Part shown: positions 52,984-61,782 of the stretch, one piece after another
Layout of the letters: every line of letters starts with the position of its first letter
Numbering within the stretch: position 1 is the stretch's first letter
Assembly (NCBI RefSeq): GCF_000600975.2
Contig: NZ_CM002675.1
Location: forward strand, 21,338-85,337
From: Limimaricola hongkongensis DSM 17492
GTDB lineage: Bacteria; Pseudomonadota; Alphaproteobacteria; Rhodobacterales; Rhodobacteraceae
DNA length: 64,000 nt
Direction: 5' to 3'
Position numbers and translations under genes: made by a program
The notes under the pieces: generated by a model
The model's input: the letters and a program-made list of their open reading frames with translations, nothing else
Database searches by the model: none
Told to the model about the DNA's origin: nothing

Positions 52984-53158
52984 ACCGCGCGAGATCGCGG
53001 CGGACACGCTGCAACAGGCGCTCGACGCGCTTGGCCACGGGGATGCGCGGGTCGCGACGGCGGTGAACGAGGCCTTTGTCCCGGCGGCGGCGCGGGCCGA
53101 AACCCGGCTCGCACCCGGCGACCGGGTCGAGATCCTCGCCCCGCGGCAGGGGGGCTGA
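52961..53158 (+). CDS. thiS: Sulfur carrier protein ThiS
   Basis: 65 residues, ubiquitin-like fold, with the obligatory C-terminal Gly-Gly (ILAPRQGG) that is adenylated by ThiF and thiocarboxylated. N-terminus [14 protein letters not shown] is typical. It starts inside the 3' end of thiO. Confidence 0.95.
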   Translation: MKITVNGEPREIAADTLQQALDALGHGDARVATAVNEAFVPAAARAETRLAPGDRVEILAPRQGG

Positions 53159-53160
53159 GA

Positions 53161-53931
53161 ATGATGCGTCTTTATGGAACGGAGCTGTCGTCGCGGCTGA
53201 TGCTGGGGACGGCGCAATATCCTTCGCCCGCCATTCTCGCCGAGGCGTTTCGCCGCTCCGGCGCGGGTATCGCCACGGTGTCGCTGCGCCGCGAGGCGGC
53301 GGGCGGCGATGGCGGGGCGTTCTGGGACCTGGTGCGCGATCTGGGCGTGCGGATCCTGCCCAACACCGCCGGGTGCCATTCGGCGCGCGAGGCGGTGACC
53401 ACGGCGCGGATGGCGCGCGAGATGTTCGGCACCCCTTGGATCAAGCTGGAGGTGATCGGCCATGCCGACACGTTGCAGCCCGACCCCTGGGGGCTCGTGG
53501 AGGCGGCGCGCGAGCTCTGCGCCGACGGGTTCGAGGTGTTTCCCTACACCACCGAGGATCTGGTGCTGGCCGAACGGCTGCTCGATGCGGGCTGCGGGGT
53601 GCTGATGCCGTGGGGCGCGCCGATCGGCACCGGCCTGGGGCTGTCGAACCGGCACGGGCTGCGCAGCCTGCGGGCGCAGTTCCCGGAGGTGCCGATGGTG
53701 GTCGATGCCGGGCTCGGCCTGCCGTCGCAGGCGGCGGAGGCGATGGAGATGGGCTTCGACGCGGTGTTGTTGAACACGGCGGTGGCCCGCGCCGGCGATC
53801 CGGCGGCGATGGCCGAAGGCTTTGCGAAGGCGGTGGAGGCCGGGCGGCTCGGATACGAGGCCGACCCGATGGAGCCGCGCGACATGGCGGCGCCCTCGAC
53901 GCCGCTCATTGGCCGGGCGGTGCTGGCATGA
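53161..53931 (+). CDS. thiG: Thiazole synthase ThiG
   Basis: 256 residues. TIM-barrel enzyme that forms thiazole phosphate from 1-deoxyxylulose 5-phosphate, ThiS-thiocarboxylate and glycine imine. Schiff-base lysine K95 in WIKLEVIG; further motifs [53 protein letters not shown] and [29 protein letters not shown]. Two bases after the thiS stop. Confidence 0.97.
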   Translation: MMRLYGTELSSRLMLGTAQYPSPAILAEAFRRSGAGIATVSLRREAAGGDGGAFWDLVRDLGVRILPNTAGCHSAREAVTTARMAREMFGTPWIKLEVIGHADTLQPDPWGLVEAARELCADGFEVFPYTTEDLVLAERLLDAGCGVLMPWGAPIGTGLGLSNRHGLRSLRAQFPEVPMVVDAGLGLPSQAAEAMEMGFDAVLLNTAVARAGDPAAMAEGFAKAVEAGRLGYEADPMEPRDMAAPSTPLIGRAVLA

Positions 53932-54524
53932 GCCTGCCGCGCTTCTACCCGATCTTCGAGGATGCCGATTGGCTGGCGCGGATGCTGCCGCTGGGCGTGA
54001 AGCTGGTGCAGCTTCGCATGAAGGATCGCGGCGACGCCGCCACGGGGGCCGAGATCGCGCGCGCCCGCGATCTCTGCGCGGCGCATGGCGCGGTGCTGGT
54101 GGTCAATGATCACTGGCGGGCGGCGATCGACCTGGGGTGTGACTGGCTGCATCTGGGGCAGGAGGATCTCGACACGGCGGATGTCCCGGCGATCCGCCGC
54201 GCGGGGATCAGGCTCGGGGTCAGCACGCATGACCGGGCCGAGCTGGACCGGGCGCTGTCGCTGGCCCCCGATTACGTGGCGCTCGGGCCGGTCTGGCCGA
54301 CGATCCTCAAGAAGATGAAATGGGAGCGCCAAGGGGTCGAGCGGCTGACCGAATGGAAGCGGCTGATCGGCGAGAGCCCCCTCGTCGCGATCGGCGGGCT
54401 GACCGTCGACCGCGCGGCGGCGGCGTTTGCGGCGGGGGCGGACGTGGTGTCGGCGGTGACCGACATCACCCTCAACCCCGCCCCCGAGGCGCGGCTGCGC
54501 GACTGGCTGGAGACGGTGCGATGA
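53928..54524 (+). CDS. thiE: Thiamine-phosphate synthase ThiE
   Basis: 198 residues, joins HMP-PP and thiazole phosphate. Motifs: [94 protein letters not shown]. The [25 protein letters not shown] segment is longer and more basic than in E. coli, a variation seen in alphaproteobacterial ThiE. Overlaps thiG and thiF by 4 bp each. Confidence 0.95.
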   Translation: MSLPRFYPIFEDADWLARMLPLGVKLVQLRMKDRGDAATGAEIARARDLCAAHGAVLVVNDHWRAAIDLGCDWLHLGQEDLDTADVPAIRRAGIRLGVSTHDRAELDRALSLAPDYVALGPVWPTILKKMKWERQGVERLTEWKRLIGESPLVAIGGLTVDRAAAAFAAGADVVSAVTDITLNPAPEARLRDWLETVR

Positions 54525-55504
54525 GCCGTTACGCGCGGCAGGCCGCGGTGCCGGGCTTCGGCGCCGAGGCGCAGGCGCGGCTGCGCGCCGCGCGGGTGCT
54601 GGTGATCGGCGCGGGCGGTCTGGCCGCGCCGCTTCTGCCGGCGCTGGCCGGGGCCGGGGTCGGGCAATTGCGGATCTGCGACGCCGACCGGGTGGAGATC
54701 ACCAACCTGCACCGCCAGACCCTGTTCGGCGAGGCCGATTTGGGGCGGGCCAAGGTGCATGCCGCAGCGTTGCGGCTGGCCGGGCTGAACCGCGAGGTGG
54801 CGATCGAGCCGGTGGCGGCGATGTTCGGGCCGCACAATGCGGCGGCGCTGTGCGACGGGGTCGACCTGGTGATCGACTGCGCCGACAGCTTCGCGGCGAG
54901 CTATGTCGCCTCGGACCTGTGCGCGGCGCGCGGCCTGCCCTTCGTCACCGCCTCGGTCGCGGGGATGTCGGGCTATGCGCTGGCCTGCTGCGGCGGCGCG
55001 CCGTCGCTCGGGGCGGTGTTTCCCGACCTGCCCGAACGCATGGGCTCCTGCGCCGAGGACGGTGTGCTCGGCCCGGTGGTGGCGACGATCGGCGGGGTGC
55101 AGGCGCAGATGGCGCTGTCGATCCTGGCCGGGGCCGCGCCGTCGCCGCTCGGGCGGCTGGTGAGCTTCGACGCGGCCACGTGGCGGATGGGCGGGTTTTC
55201 CTTCGACGGCGCGCCGGAACCCGCCCGGCGCCCGCGCTTCATCGCCGCCGCCGGGATCGGCCCGAAGGATTTCGTGGCCGATCTGCGCCGCCCCGAGGAA
55301 GGCCCGATCGCGCATCCGCGCGCGCGCCGCCACGCCGTGTCCGATTTCGGCCCGGACGGGCCGCGCCCCGCGCCCGGCCAGCGCGCCGTTCTGTGTTGCC
55401 GTTCGGGCCAGCGCGCGTGGAACGCCGCGGCGCGGCTATCCGCCGTCTGGGACGGCGACATCACACTTGTCGCGCTTGGCGACCCAACCGGAGAGACCGC
55501 ATGA
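54521..55504 (+). CDS. thiF: ThiS adenylyltransferase ThiF with a rhodanese-like C-terminus
   Basis: 327 residues. E1-like adenylation domain (RYARQAAVPGFGAEAQARLRAARVLVIGAGGLAAPLLPALAGAGVGQL, DADRVEITNLHRQTLFGEADLGRAKVHAA, DCADSFAASYVASDLC, GSCAEDGVLGPVVATIGGVQA) up to about residue 235. The C-terminus (about 255-327) has RAVLCCRSGQRAWNAAARL, a rhodanese-type C-x-S-G-x-R active loop, so one chain may both adenylate ThiS and hand over sulfur. It overlaps the next gene (ATGA). Confidence 0.93.
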   Translation: MSRYARQAAVPGFGAEAQARLRAARVLVIGAGGLAAPLLPALAGAGVGQLRICDADRVEITNLHRQTLFGEADLGRAKVHAAALRLAGLNREVAIEPVAAMFGPHNAAALCDGVDLVIDCADSFAASYVASDLCAARGLPFVTASVAGMSGYALACCGGAPSLGAVFPDLPERMGSCAEDGVLGPVVATIGGVQAQMALSILAGAAPSPLGRLVSFDAATWRMGGFSFDGAPEPARRPRFIAAAGIGPKDFVADLRRPEEGPIAHPRARRHAVSDFGPDGPRPAPGQRAVLCCRSGQRAWNAAARLSAVWDGDITLVALGDPTGETA

Positions 55505-56436
55505 AACACCTCGCCGCCCTGCTGTGCCTGAGCGCCGGCCCCGCCGCCGCCGCCGATGAGCTGACCGTGATGCTCGACTGGTTCGTGAACCCCGATCACG
55601 GCCCGATCATCGTCGCGCAGGAAAAGGGGTACTTCGCCGAAGAGGGACTCGCGGTCGAGATCATCGCCCCCGCCGATCCCGCCGACCCGCCCAAGATGGC
55701 CGCCGCCGGGCGCGCCGATCTGGCGATCTCCTACCAGCCGCAGCTGCATCTGCAGGTGGCCGAGGGGCTGCCGCTCAAGCGGGTCGGCACGCTGGTGGCC
55801 ACGCCGCTCAACTGCCTTCTGGTGCAGGCGGACGGGCCGGTCGAAAAGATCGCCGACCTGAAGGGGCGCAAGATCGGGTTTTCGGTGGCGGGGGTCGAGG
55901 GCGCGATGCTCACCGCGATGCTGGGCTCTGCCGGTCTGAAGGCCGACGACGTGGAGATGGTCAACGTCAACTGGTCGCTGTCGCCGTCTTTGATGTCGGG
56001 GCAGGTCGACGCGGTGATCGGCGCGTTCCGCAATTTCGAGCTGAACCAGATGAAGATCGAGGGCGTGGAGGGGCGGTGTTTCTACCCCGAGGAAACCGGC
56101 GTGCCCGCCTATGACGAGCTGATCTACGTCGCCAATCCCGAACTCATGGACGAGGACGCGATCATGCGGTTCCTGAGCGCGACCGAGAAGGCGGTGCAGT
56201 TCATCGTCAACCACCCCGAGGACAGCTGGGAGATCTTCGCCGCCACCTCGACGGAGCTCGACGACGATCTCAACGCCATGGCGTGGATCGACACGGTGTC
56301 GCGCTTCGCGCTGCGGCCTGCCGCGCTCGATGCCGGGCGCTATGCGCGGTTCGAGACGTTTCTCGACGAGACGGGCCTGATCGAGGGGACGCGCCCGGTT
56401 TCGGATCTGGCGCTGGTGCCGGGAGGCGGGGCATGA
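55501..56436 (+). CDS. thiY: Pyrimidine-precursor ABC binding protein (ThiY)
   Basis: 311-residue NMT1/THI5-like periplasmic protein; relatives bind formylaminopyrimidine, a thiamine breakdown product. Signal peptide MKHLAALLCLSAGPAAAA; mature start DELTVMLDWFVNPDHGPIIVAQEKGYFAEEGL is characteristic, then KMAAAGRADLAISYQPQLHLQVAEGLPL and CFYPEETGVPAYDEL. With ThiZ and ThiX downstream it forms the ThiXYZ transporter, so the cell salvages pyrimidine. Confidence 0.93.
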   Translation: MKHLAALLCLSAGPAAAADELTVMLDWFVNPDHGPIIVAQEKGYFAEEGLAVEIIAPADPADPPKMAAAGRADLAISYQPQLHLQVAEGLPLKRVGTLVATPLNCLLVQADGPVEKIADLKGRKIGFSVAGVEGAMLTAMLGSAGLKADDVEMVNVNWSLSPSLMSGQVDAVIGAFRNFELNQMKIEGVEGRCFYPEETGVPAYDELIYVANPELMDEDAIMRFLSATEKAVQFIVNHPEDSWEIFAATSTELDDDLNAMAWIDTVSRFALRPAALDAGRYARFETFLDETGLIEGTRPVSDLALVPGGGA

Positions 56437-57104
56437 GCTATGGCCGGATCTTCCCGTTGTGGCGGGCGGCGGCGGGGCCGCATTGGGACGCCTATGTCGA
56501 TCATGCCTTCGTGCGCGGGATCGCCGATGGCAGCCTGCCGCGCGCGGCCTTCCTGCATTATCTCGTGCAGGATTACCTGTTTCTGGTGCAGTTCGCCCGC
56601 GCCTGGTCGCTGGCGGTGACCAAGGCCGAGACGATGGAGGAGATGCGCCATTGCGCCGCCACCGCGCAGGCGCTGCTCGAAGACGAGCTGGCGCTGCATC
56701 GCGGGATCTGCGCCGAGGCGGGGATCGATGCCCGGATGCTGGACGCCGCCGAGGAGCGCCCGGCCAACATCGCCTATACGCGCTACGTGCTCGATGCCGG
56801 TCATGCGGGCGATTTCGCCGAGCTTCTGGCGGCGCTGGTGCCCTGCGTGCTGGGCTATGGCGAGATCGGGCGCAGGCTGTGCACCGAACGCCGCGACACG
56901 CCCTATCGCGACTGGATCGAAACCTATGGCGGCGCCGACTACCAGGCGCTGTGCGACAAGGTCGGCGCGCTGCTCGACGGCGCGGTAACGCGCCGGCTGG
57001 GGCGGGTGCCGCAGGACGCGCCGCGCTGGCCGGTGCTGTGCGGGCGGTTCACCACCGCGACCCGGCTGGAGGCGGGGTTCTGGCAGATGGGGCTTGAGCC
57101 GTGA
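56433..57104 (+). CDS. tenA: Aminopyrimidine aminohydrolase TenA
   Basis: 223 residues, all-helical. Hydrolyses aminopyrimidine to HMP in salvage. Active-site residues are visible as QDYLFL (D47, Y48), the catalytic Cys138 in ALVPCVLGYGEIG with Tyr142, and the C-terminal Glu-containing segment. The Cys marks the TenA_C class. Placed between thiY and thiZ, it should act on what ThiXYZ imports (after deformylation). Confidence 0.94.
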   Translation: MSYGRIFPLWRAAAGPHWDAYVDHAFVRGIADGSLPRAAFLHYLVQDYLFLVQFARAWSLAVTKAETMEEMRHCAATAQALLEDELALHRGICAEAGIDARMLDAAEERPANIAYTRYVLDAGHAGDFAELLAALVPCVLGYGEIGRRLCTERRDTPYRDWIETYGGADYQALCDKVGALLDGAVTRRLGRVPQDAPRWPVLCGRFTTATRLEAGFWQMGLEP

Positions 57105-57862
57105 ACCGCGCCCTGCCGCGCGCGGCGGGCCGGGCCGTCGCCGCGCCGCCCGGTCTGGGGTTTTCGGGCCGGGTGCTGGCGGGCGGGCGGGTGCTGCTCG
57201 GGCCGGTGGAGATCCGGGCCGAGGCCGGGCGCTGGACCTGCCTTCTGGGGCCGTCGGGGGTCGGCAAGTCGACCCTGCTGCACTGCTTTTCGGGGCTGTC
57301 CGAGGGGCTTTGCCTCGATGGCGCGGTGACGGCGGATGACGGGCGGCCGCTGCCGGGGCGGATCGCGCTGATGGCGCAGTCGGACGGGCTGCTGCCATGG
57401 CTGTCGCTGATCGACAACGTGACGCTCGGCGCGCGGCTGCGGGCGCAGCCGCGCGCGCGCGACCGGGCGCGCGCGCTGCTCGACCGGGTCGGGCTTGGCG
57501 GGCTCGCGGGGCGCAAGCCGCACGCGCTGTCGGGCGGGCAGCGCCAGCGTGCGGCACTCGCCCGGACGCTCTACGAGGATCGGCCCGTGGTGCTGCTCGA
57601 CGAGCCGTTCTCGGCGCTCGACGTGGCCAACCGCGCGCGGATGCAGGACCTGGCGGCGGCGCAGCTTTCGGGACGCACGGTGCTGCATGTCACCCATGAC
57701 CCGGCCGAGGCCGCGCGGCTGGGCGAGCGGATCGCGATCCTGACCGCGCGGGGCGTCGAATGGATCGAGGCGGGCGGCGGTGCCGCGCCGCGCGCGCCCG
57801 ACCGGGCCGAGGTGCTGGAGATGACGGGCCGCCTGACCCGGCGGCTTCTGGAGGCGGCATGA
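57101..57862 (+). CDS. thiZ: ThiZ, ATPase of the pyrimidine-precursor transporter
   Basis: 253 residues; starts with GTG at 57101, overlapping tenA. Walker A GPSGVGKST, Q-loop MAQSDGLLPWLSLIDNV, signature LSGGQRQRAA, Walker B VLLDEPFSALD, H-loop VTHDPAEAARLG. The Q-loop order and nitrate/taurine/thiamine-type features fit ThiZ. Couples to thiX. Confidence 0.92.
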   Translation: MNRALPRAAGRAVAAPPGLGFSGRVLAGGRVLLGPVEIRAEAGRWTCLLGPSGVGKSTLLHCFSGLSEGLCLDGAVTADDGRPLPGRIALMAQSDGLLPWLSLIDNVTLGARLRAQPRARDRARALLDRVGLGGLAGRKPHALSGGQRQRAALARTLYEDRPVVLLDEPFSALDVANRARMQDLAAAQLSGRTVLHVTHDPAEAARLGERIAILTARGVEWIEAGGGAAPRAPDRAEVLEMTGRLTRRLLEAA

Positions 57863-58608
57863 AGGGGCTCGGGGCGGCGCTTCTGGGGCTCGGGCTGTGG
57901 CAGGGGGCGGTCTGGGCGCTCGACATGCCGGGCTTCATCCTGCCGGGGCCGGGGCGGGTGGCGCAGACGCTGTGGCAGTCCCGCGCGCTTTTGGCCGAAC
58001 ACGCGCTGGTGACGGCGTCGGAGGTGCTTTTGGGGCTCGGTCTCGGGGCCTTTCTGGGCTGGCTCTCGGCGCTGGGGCTGACATGGTCGCCGCGCGCGGC
58101 GGGGCTGGTGCGCCCGCTTTTGGTGTTCAGCCAGGCGGTGCCGGTCTTCGCGCTGGCGCCGGTGTTCACGCTGTGGTTCGGCTACGGGCTCGGCTCCAAG
58201 GTCGCGGTGGCGCTGCTGATCATCTATTTCCCGGTCACATCGGCCTTTTACGACGCGCTCGCCGCGACGCCCGCCCATTGGGTGACGCAGGCGCGGATCA
58301 TGGGGGCGGGGCCGGGGCGCATCCTGTGGTGCGTGCGGATGCCCGCCGCTCTGCCGGGGCTGTTGTCGGGGCTGCGGCTGGCGGCGGTCTATGCGCCGAT
58401 CGGGGCGATCATCGGCGAATGGGTCGGCGCGTCGCGCGGGCTTGGCTACCTGATGCTGCTGGCCAATGGCCGGGCCAAGACCGACCTGATGTTCGCCGCG
58501 ATCCTCGTGGTGGCCGCGCTTGCCATCGGGCTGCACCGGGCGATGGACGCGCTGGCGCGGGCGGTGGAGGCGCGCCGGCTGGCCTGCGCCAACCCCGCCC
58601 CCGATTGA
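57859..58608 (+). CDS. thiX: ThiX, permease of the pyrimidine-precursor transporter
   Basis: 249 residues with about six helices; EAA-like loop ARIMGAGPGRILWCVRMPAALPG. Start overlaps thiZ. The stop is the first of three in-frame TGA codons created by a tandem 15-bp repeat, each unit reading Pro-Asp-stop. Last gene of the riboswitch operon. Confidence 0.92.
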   Translation: MKGLGAALLGLGLWQGAVWALDMPGFILPGPGRVAQTLWQSRALLAEHALVTASEVLLGLGLGAFLGWLSALGLTWSPRAAGLVRPLLVFSQAVPVFALAPVFTLWFGYGLGSKVAVALLIIYFPVTSAFYDALAATPAHWVTQARIMGAGPGRILWCVRMPAALPGLLSGLRLAAVYAPIGAIIGEWVGASRGLGYLMLLANGRAKTDLMFAAILVVAALAIGLHRAMDALARAVEARRLACANPAPD

Positions 58609-58641
58609 TCCGCCCCCGATTGACCCGGCCCCGATTGACCC
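58597..58641 (+). repeat. Three tandem 15-bp units at the thiX stop codon
   Basis: Units at 58597, 58612 and 58627 read approximately GCC-CCC-GAT-TGA-YCC; the first contains the thiX stop codon. The period is a multiple of three, so each copy repeats Pro-Asp-stop in the thiX frame. Confidence 0.75.
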
Positions 58642-58694
58642 GCGCGCGATCCCGTTCGATAACGCGCCGCCCCCAAGTTGAAGGATGACGACCC

Positions 58695-59948
58695 ATGTTC
58701 GACACCGAGCCAAGCCTGATCGAGGAGATCCGCGATCGCTTTGCCCATGTCTCCGACTGCCCGTTCCAGGGCGAGCGGGTGTTCTTCGAAAACGCGGGCG
58801 GGGCGCTGACGCTCAAATCCGTGGTCGAGACCGCGGCCCGCTTTGCCGCCATCCCCGACAATCCGGGCCGCGACAACCCGGCGGGGCAGGCGGCGGTGGC
58901 GCTGATCGCGCGGGCCAAGGACGACATGGCGGCGTTCTTCAACGCCCCCGGCGGCCAGTTCATCGCCGGCGAAAGCGGCACCGAATTGCTGTTCCGGCTG
59001 ATCGGCGCGGCCTGCCTCGGCACGCCCGAAGGCCGGGTGCTCGGCTCGACGCTCGAACATCCCGCCACCCGCTCGGCCGCCGACCGCTATGCGCCGATTG
59101 GCGGCAAGACCCACGTGCTGGTGGCGCATGACGACGCCACCGGCTCGGTCGACGCGGCCGCCTATGCGCCCCAGATCACCGCCGACACCCGCGTCGCGAC
59201 GATTCTGCACACCTCGCCGGTGACGGGGATGGGCGTCGATGTCGCCGCCATCGCCGCGAAGATCCGCGAGACCGCGCCCGACTGCTACATCATCGTCGAC
59301 GGCATCCAGCACGCGGCGCATGGCCGGCTCGATCTCGACGCGCTCGGCGTCGATGGCTACGTGATTTCGCCCTACAAGGTGTTTTCGCGCCATGGCTACG
59401 GCATCGCGTGGCTGTCGGACCGGCTCGCGGCGCTGCCGCATGACGGGCTGATGGGCGCGCCCGGCGCGCCGTGGGAGCTTGGCACCCGCGACGCGGGCGC
59501 CTATGCGGCGTTTTCCGACGTCGTGGCCTATTTCGACTGGCTCGGCGGGCGGGTCGGCGCGCAGGGCGACCGGCGCGACCGCATCGTCGCGGCGGGCGAG
59601 GCGATCCACGCGCAGGAGAGCGCGCTGACCCGCGCGATGCTGCACGGCGCGGGCAACCTGCCGGGTCTGGCGAGCCTTGAGGGCATCACCATCCTGGGCG
59701 GCATCGACAACCCGCGCCGCGAGGGGCTGGTGTCCTTCGCGCTGGAGGGCCACGCGGCGGGCGACATCGTCGCCGCGCTCAACGCCGCCGGGATCCGCAC
59801 CCATATCCGCAAGGCGGATCACTATTCGGGCAACATCCTCGGACCGCTCGGGATGGAGAGCTGCGTGCGGGTGTCGCTGTGCCACTACAACACCGAGGCC
59901 GAGGTGGTCCGCTTTCTCGCCGCGATGCGCGACATCGCGCGGGGCTGA
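58695..59948 (+). CDS. Class V aminotransferase / cysteine-desulfurase-like protein
   Basis: 417 residues, PLP enzyme of the cysteine-desulfurase-like subfamily marked by RDRFAHVSDCPFQGERVFFENAGGALTLKSVVE, GESGTELLFRLIGAA, the PLP-anchoring Lys in SPYKVFSRHGYGIAW, and HYSGNILGPLGM near the end. Unlike IscS/NifS no mobile Cys loop near the C-terminus is visible. It follows thiX by 86 bp on the same strand; supply of sulfur for thiazole is a tempting but unproven role. AAGGATGA precedes the ATG. Confidence 0.85.
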   Translation: MFDTEPSLIEEIRDRFAHVSDCPFQGERVFFENAGGALTLKSVVETAARFAAIPDNPGRDNPAGQAAVALIARAKDDMAAFFNAPGGQFIAGESGTELLFRLIGAACLGTPEGRVLGSTLEHPATRSAADRYAPIGGKTHVLVAHDDATGSVDAAAYAPQITADTRVATILHTSPVTGMGVDVAAIAAKIRETAPDCYIIVDGIQHAAHGRLDLDALGVDGYVISPYKVFSRHGYGIAWLSDRLAALPHDGLMGAPGAPWELGTRDAGAYAAFSDVVAYFDWLGGRVGAQGDRRDRIVAAGEAIHAQESALTRAMLHGAGNLPGLASLEGITILGGIDNPRREGLVSFALEGHAAGDIVAALNAAGIRTHIRKADHYSGNILGPLGMESCVRVSLCHYNTEAEVVRFLAAMRDIARG

Positions 59949-59988
59949 CACCATGGGGGGGCGGCGTGGCGCGGCGCGAGGCCGCCCT

Positions 59989-60597
59989 TCAGATCAGGCC
60001 GAAGCCCGAGGCGAGCGCCGCGGCATGGGTGCCGTTCTGCGCGCCGAGCTTGGTGCGGGCGTTCTTCAGCCGCTGCTTGATCGCGCCTTCCGAAACGCCG
60101 AGCGCCCAGGCGATCTCCTTGATCCGGCCACCCTCCTGGATGCGGCGCAGCACCTCCAGCTCGGCGCGGGTCAGCGTCGTCGGCGGGTCGAGCCTGTGAT
60201 GCAGCGCCTTGAGCTGCGCGGCGATCTCGGTCAGCTCGGCGGCGCGGTAGGCCCGGTCGGCGCGGTAGAACAGCCCGTAGCTGCGCAGCCCGCCCTCCTC
60301 GCTATAGGCCGCGACCGCGCCGTGGCGCAGCCCGTGCGCACGGCCATGGCCGACCACCCCGAGCGGGTCGGTCCGGGCCAGATCCTCCCAGCGGATGGCG
60401 CCGGTGTTGTCATAGGACCAGCGCAGCGCCGGATCGTCGAAAAAGAACTTCTCACGCGTGTAAAAATCGATCCACGGGACGGGCAGGCGGTTGATCTCGG
60501 TCGCGGGAAACGCGAAACGGATGCGCAACCCGAGATAGTAACCGGTCGGCCCGAACCTCTTTGCCGCATCCTCCATGATCTGCCGTGTCAATGTCAC
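59989..60597 (-). CDS. LuxR-family regulator with autoinducer-binding domain (solo)
   Basis: 202 residues. The N-terminal autoinducer-binding domain has the invariant ligand residues in the spacing of TraR: W42, Y46, D55, P56 and W70 (PWIDFYTREKFFFDDPALRWSYDNTGAIRW). The C-terminal LuxR helix-turn-helix (about 140-195) is intact: LTRAELEVLRRIQEGGRIKEIAWALGVSEGAIKQRLKNARTKLGA. GTG at 60597 gives the longest form; ATG at 60576 is an alternative start, and neither has a strong ribosome binding site. No luxI-type synthase is in the window, so it is a LuxR solo here. Divergent from a homologue without DNA-binding domain. Confidence 0.88.
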   Translation of the reverse strand: MTLTRQIMEDAAKRFGPTGYYLGLRIRFAFPATEINRLPVPWIDFYTREKFFFDDPALRWSYDNTGAIRWEDLARTDPLGVVGHGRAHGLRHGAVAAYSEEGGLRSYGLFYRADRAYRAAELTEIAAQLKALHHRLDPPTTLTRAELEVLRRIQEGGRIKEIAWALGVSEGAIKQRLKNARTKLGAQNGTHAAALASGFGLI

Positions 60598-60705
60598 AAC
60601 CTATTGATTGGTGGGGATCTCGGTTGCGATCTACCCGACCGGCGGCCTGCCTGACCATGGCTGATTGCCGGATCGATCAAAAAAACCCCCGGAGGCCGTA
60701 ATTCC

Positions 60706-61248
60706 GTGCAATACCCCGTCCCCGACGCCGCGCCCGAAGACCGCGGCTCTGATCCCGCCCGGATCGTGATCGAGGTGCTGGCCCGTCTCAAGCAACTCGC
60801 ACCGGCGGGTTTCGCGCTCGGCCTGCATATCCGCTTCATGACGCCGCGCTACATGTTCGAGGCCTACCCGGCGGAATGGCTTGAAATCTATGGGCGCGAG
60901 GGGCTGTTGATGCGCGATCCGACCGTCCGCTGGGCGATCGGCAACCACGGCGCGATACGCTGGTCGGACTTCGACGAGCCCGAGGAAAACGGGATCTTCG
61001 CGCGGGCGCGCGGCTTCGGGCTCAACCACGGTCACATGCGGTCGATCCACCAGGATGGGGAGCTGAGCTTTGGCGGCTTCGCGCGCACCGACCGCGAGTT
61101 CACCGACCGGGAGATCGACGAGATCGGCGCGCTGGTGCAGCGGCTGCACGACGCGACCCATGCCCGCGAAACGCTGGGCACCGAGGCGAGCGCGCGGATC
61201 CACGACATGGCGGTGGTGATGACCCGCACGGCGCATCCCGAAGGCTGA
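60706..61248 (+). CDS. LuxR-type autoinducer-binding domain protein lacking the DNA-binding domain
   Basis: 180 residues, GTG start at 60706 with GGAGG 11 bp before. The whole protein is an autoinducer-binding domain: W58, Y62, D71, P72 and W86 have exactly the spacing of its divergent neighbour (EWLEIYGREGLLMRDPTVRWAIGNHGAIRW), and it shares the DP--RW--xN-x-GAIRW stretch. It ends where the helix-turn-helix should begin; the DNA after the stop (61249-61300) does not encode a LuxR HTH in the same frame. It may bind a signal, or pair with the full-length LuxR protein as an antiactivator. There is no sign of a frameshift, so a short form is likely real. Confidence 0.8.
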   Translation: MQYPVPDAAPEDRGSDPARIVIEVLARLKQLAPAGFALGLHIRFMTPRYMFEAYPAEWLEIYGREGLLMRDPTVRWAIGNHGAIRWSDFDEPEENGIFARARGFGLNHGHMRSIHQDGELSFGGFARTDREFTDREIDEIGALVQRLHDATHARETLGTEASARIHDMAVVMTRTAHPEG

Positions 61249-61301
61249 ACCGGCGGGCGCGGTGGGCCGCCGCCCCGCATGGCGCGGGGGGCGGCCAGGG
61301 A

Positions 61302-61586
61302 TCAGAGCCGCGCGGTCCGGGCGGCGGGGGCCGCGCGCGCGGCGATCGCAGGCTGCGAGATTTCGTCGATCAGCCGGGTGTCCGCCCCGAACGCGTCGCG
61401 CGCCTCGGCGGCGATGCCCTGCGCCTCTTCGATCGTGTCCGCCGGCTTGCGCCAGAGGAAGGTCGCCCCGCCCTTTCCGATGCGCCGGGCCACGACATCG
61501 TATTCGGTGGCCAGCTTTGGTTTGGTCCGAAGCCGGAGGCCGGTTTCGGTGCAGTGCAGGGGGACGATCTCGATCGAGTGGGTCAT
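61302..61586 (-). CDS. Hypothetical protein of 94 residues
   Basis: No family recognised. The product (MTHSIEIVPLHCTETGLRLRTKPKLATEYDVVARRIGKGG...) looks soluble and has normal codon-position GC bias, with a short Ala/Arg-rich C-terminus. A ribosome binding site is not obvious before the ATG at 61586; a longer start upstream is open but not convincing. The 196-bp gap after it to the AhpD-like gene's stop holds nothing I can name. Confidence 0.5.
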   Translation of the reverse strand: MTHSIEIVPLHCTETGLRLRTKPKLATEYDVVARRIGKGGATFLWRKPADTIEEAQGIAAEARDAFGADTRLIDEISQPAIAARAAPAARTARL

Positions 61587-61782
61587 GAATTCGTTCGTTC
61601 GCTGTTTCGGATAGCCGCCTGATAGCGGACCCGGCGCCGAGATGTAACCGGCACGTGTGCCGCAGCGGCCCGACTGTGACATCCGCCCCGGCAAAGCGGG
61701 GTGGCGGCACGCGAGAAACCGCCCCGGAGCGCGTCCGGGGCGGTGCAGGCCGGGCAGGCCGCCCGGGGCGGGGTGCCCCGGG

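Noticed and set aside
60598..60705. lux box between the two LuxR-type genes
   Set aside because: Some GC-rich partial symmetry near 60640-60670, but no convincing 18-20 bp dyad.
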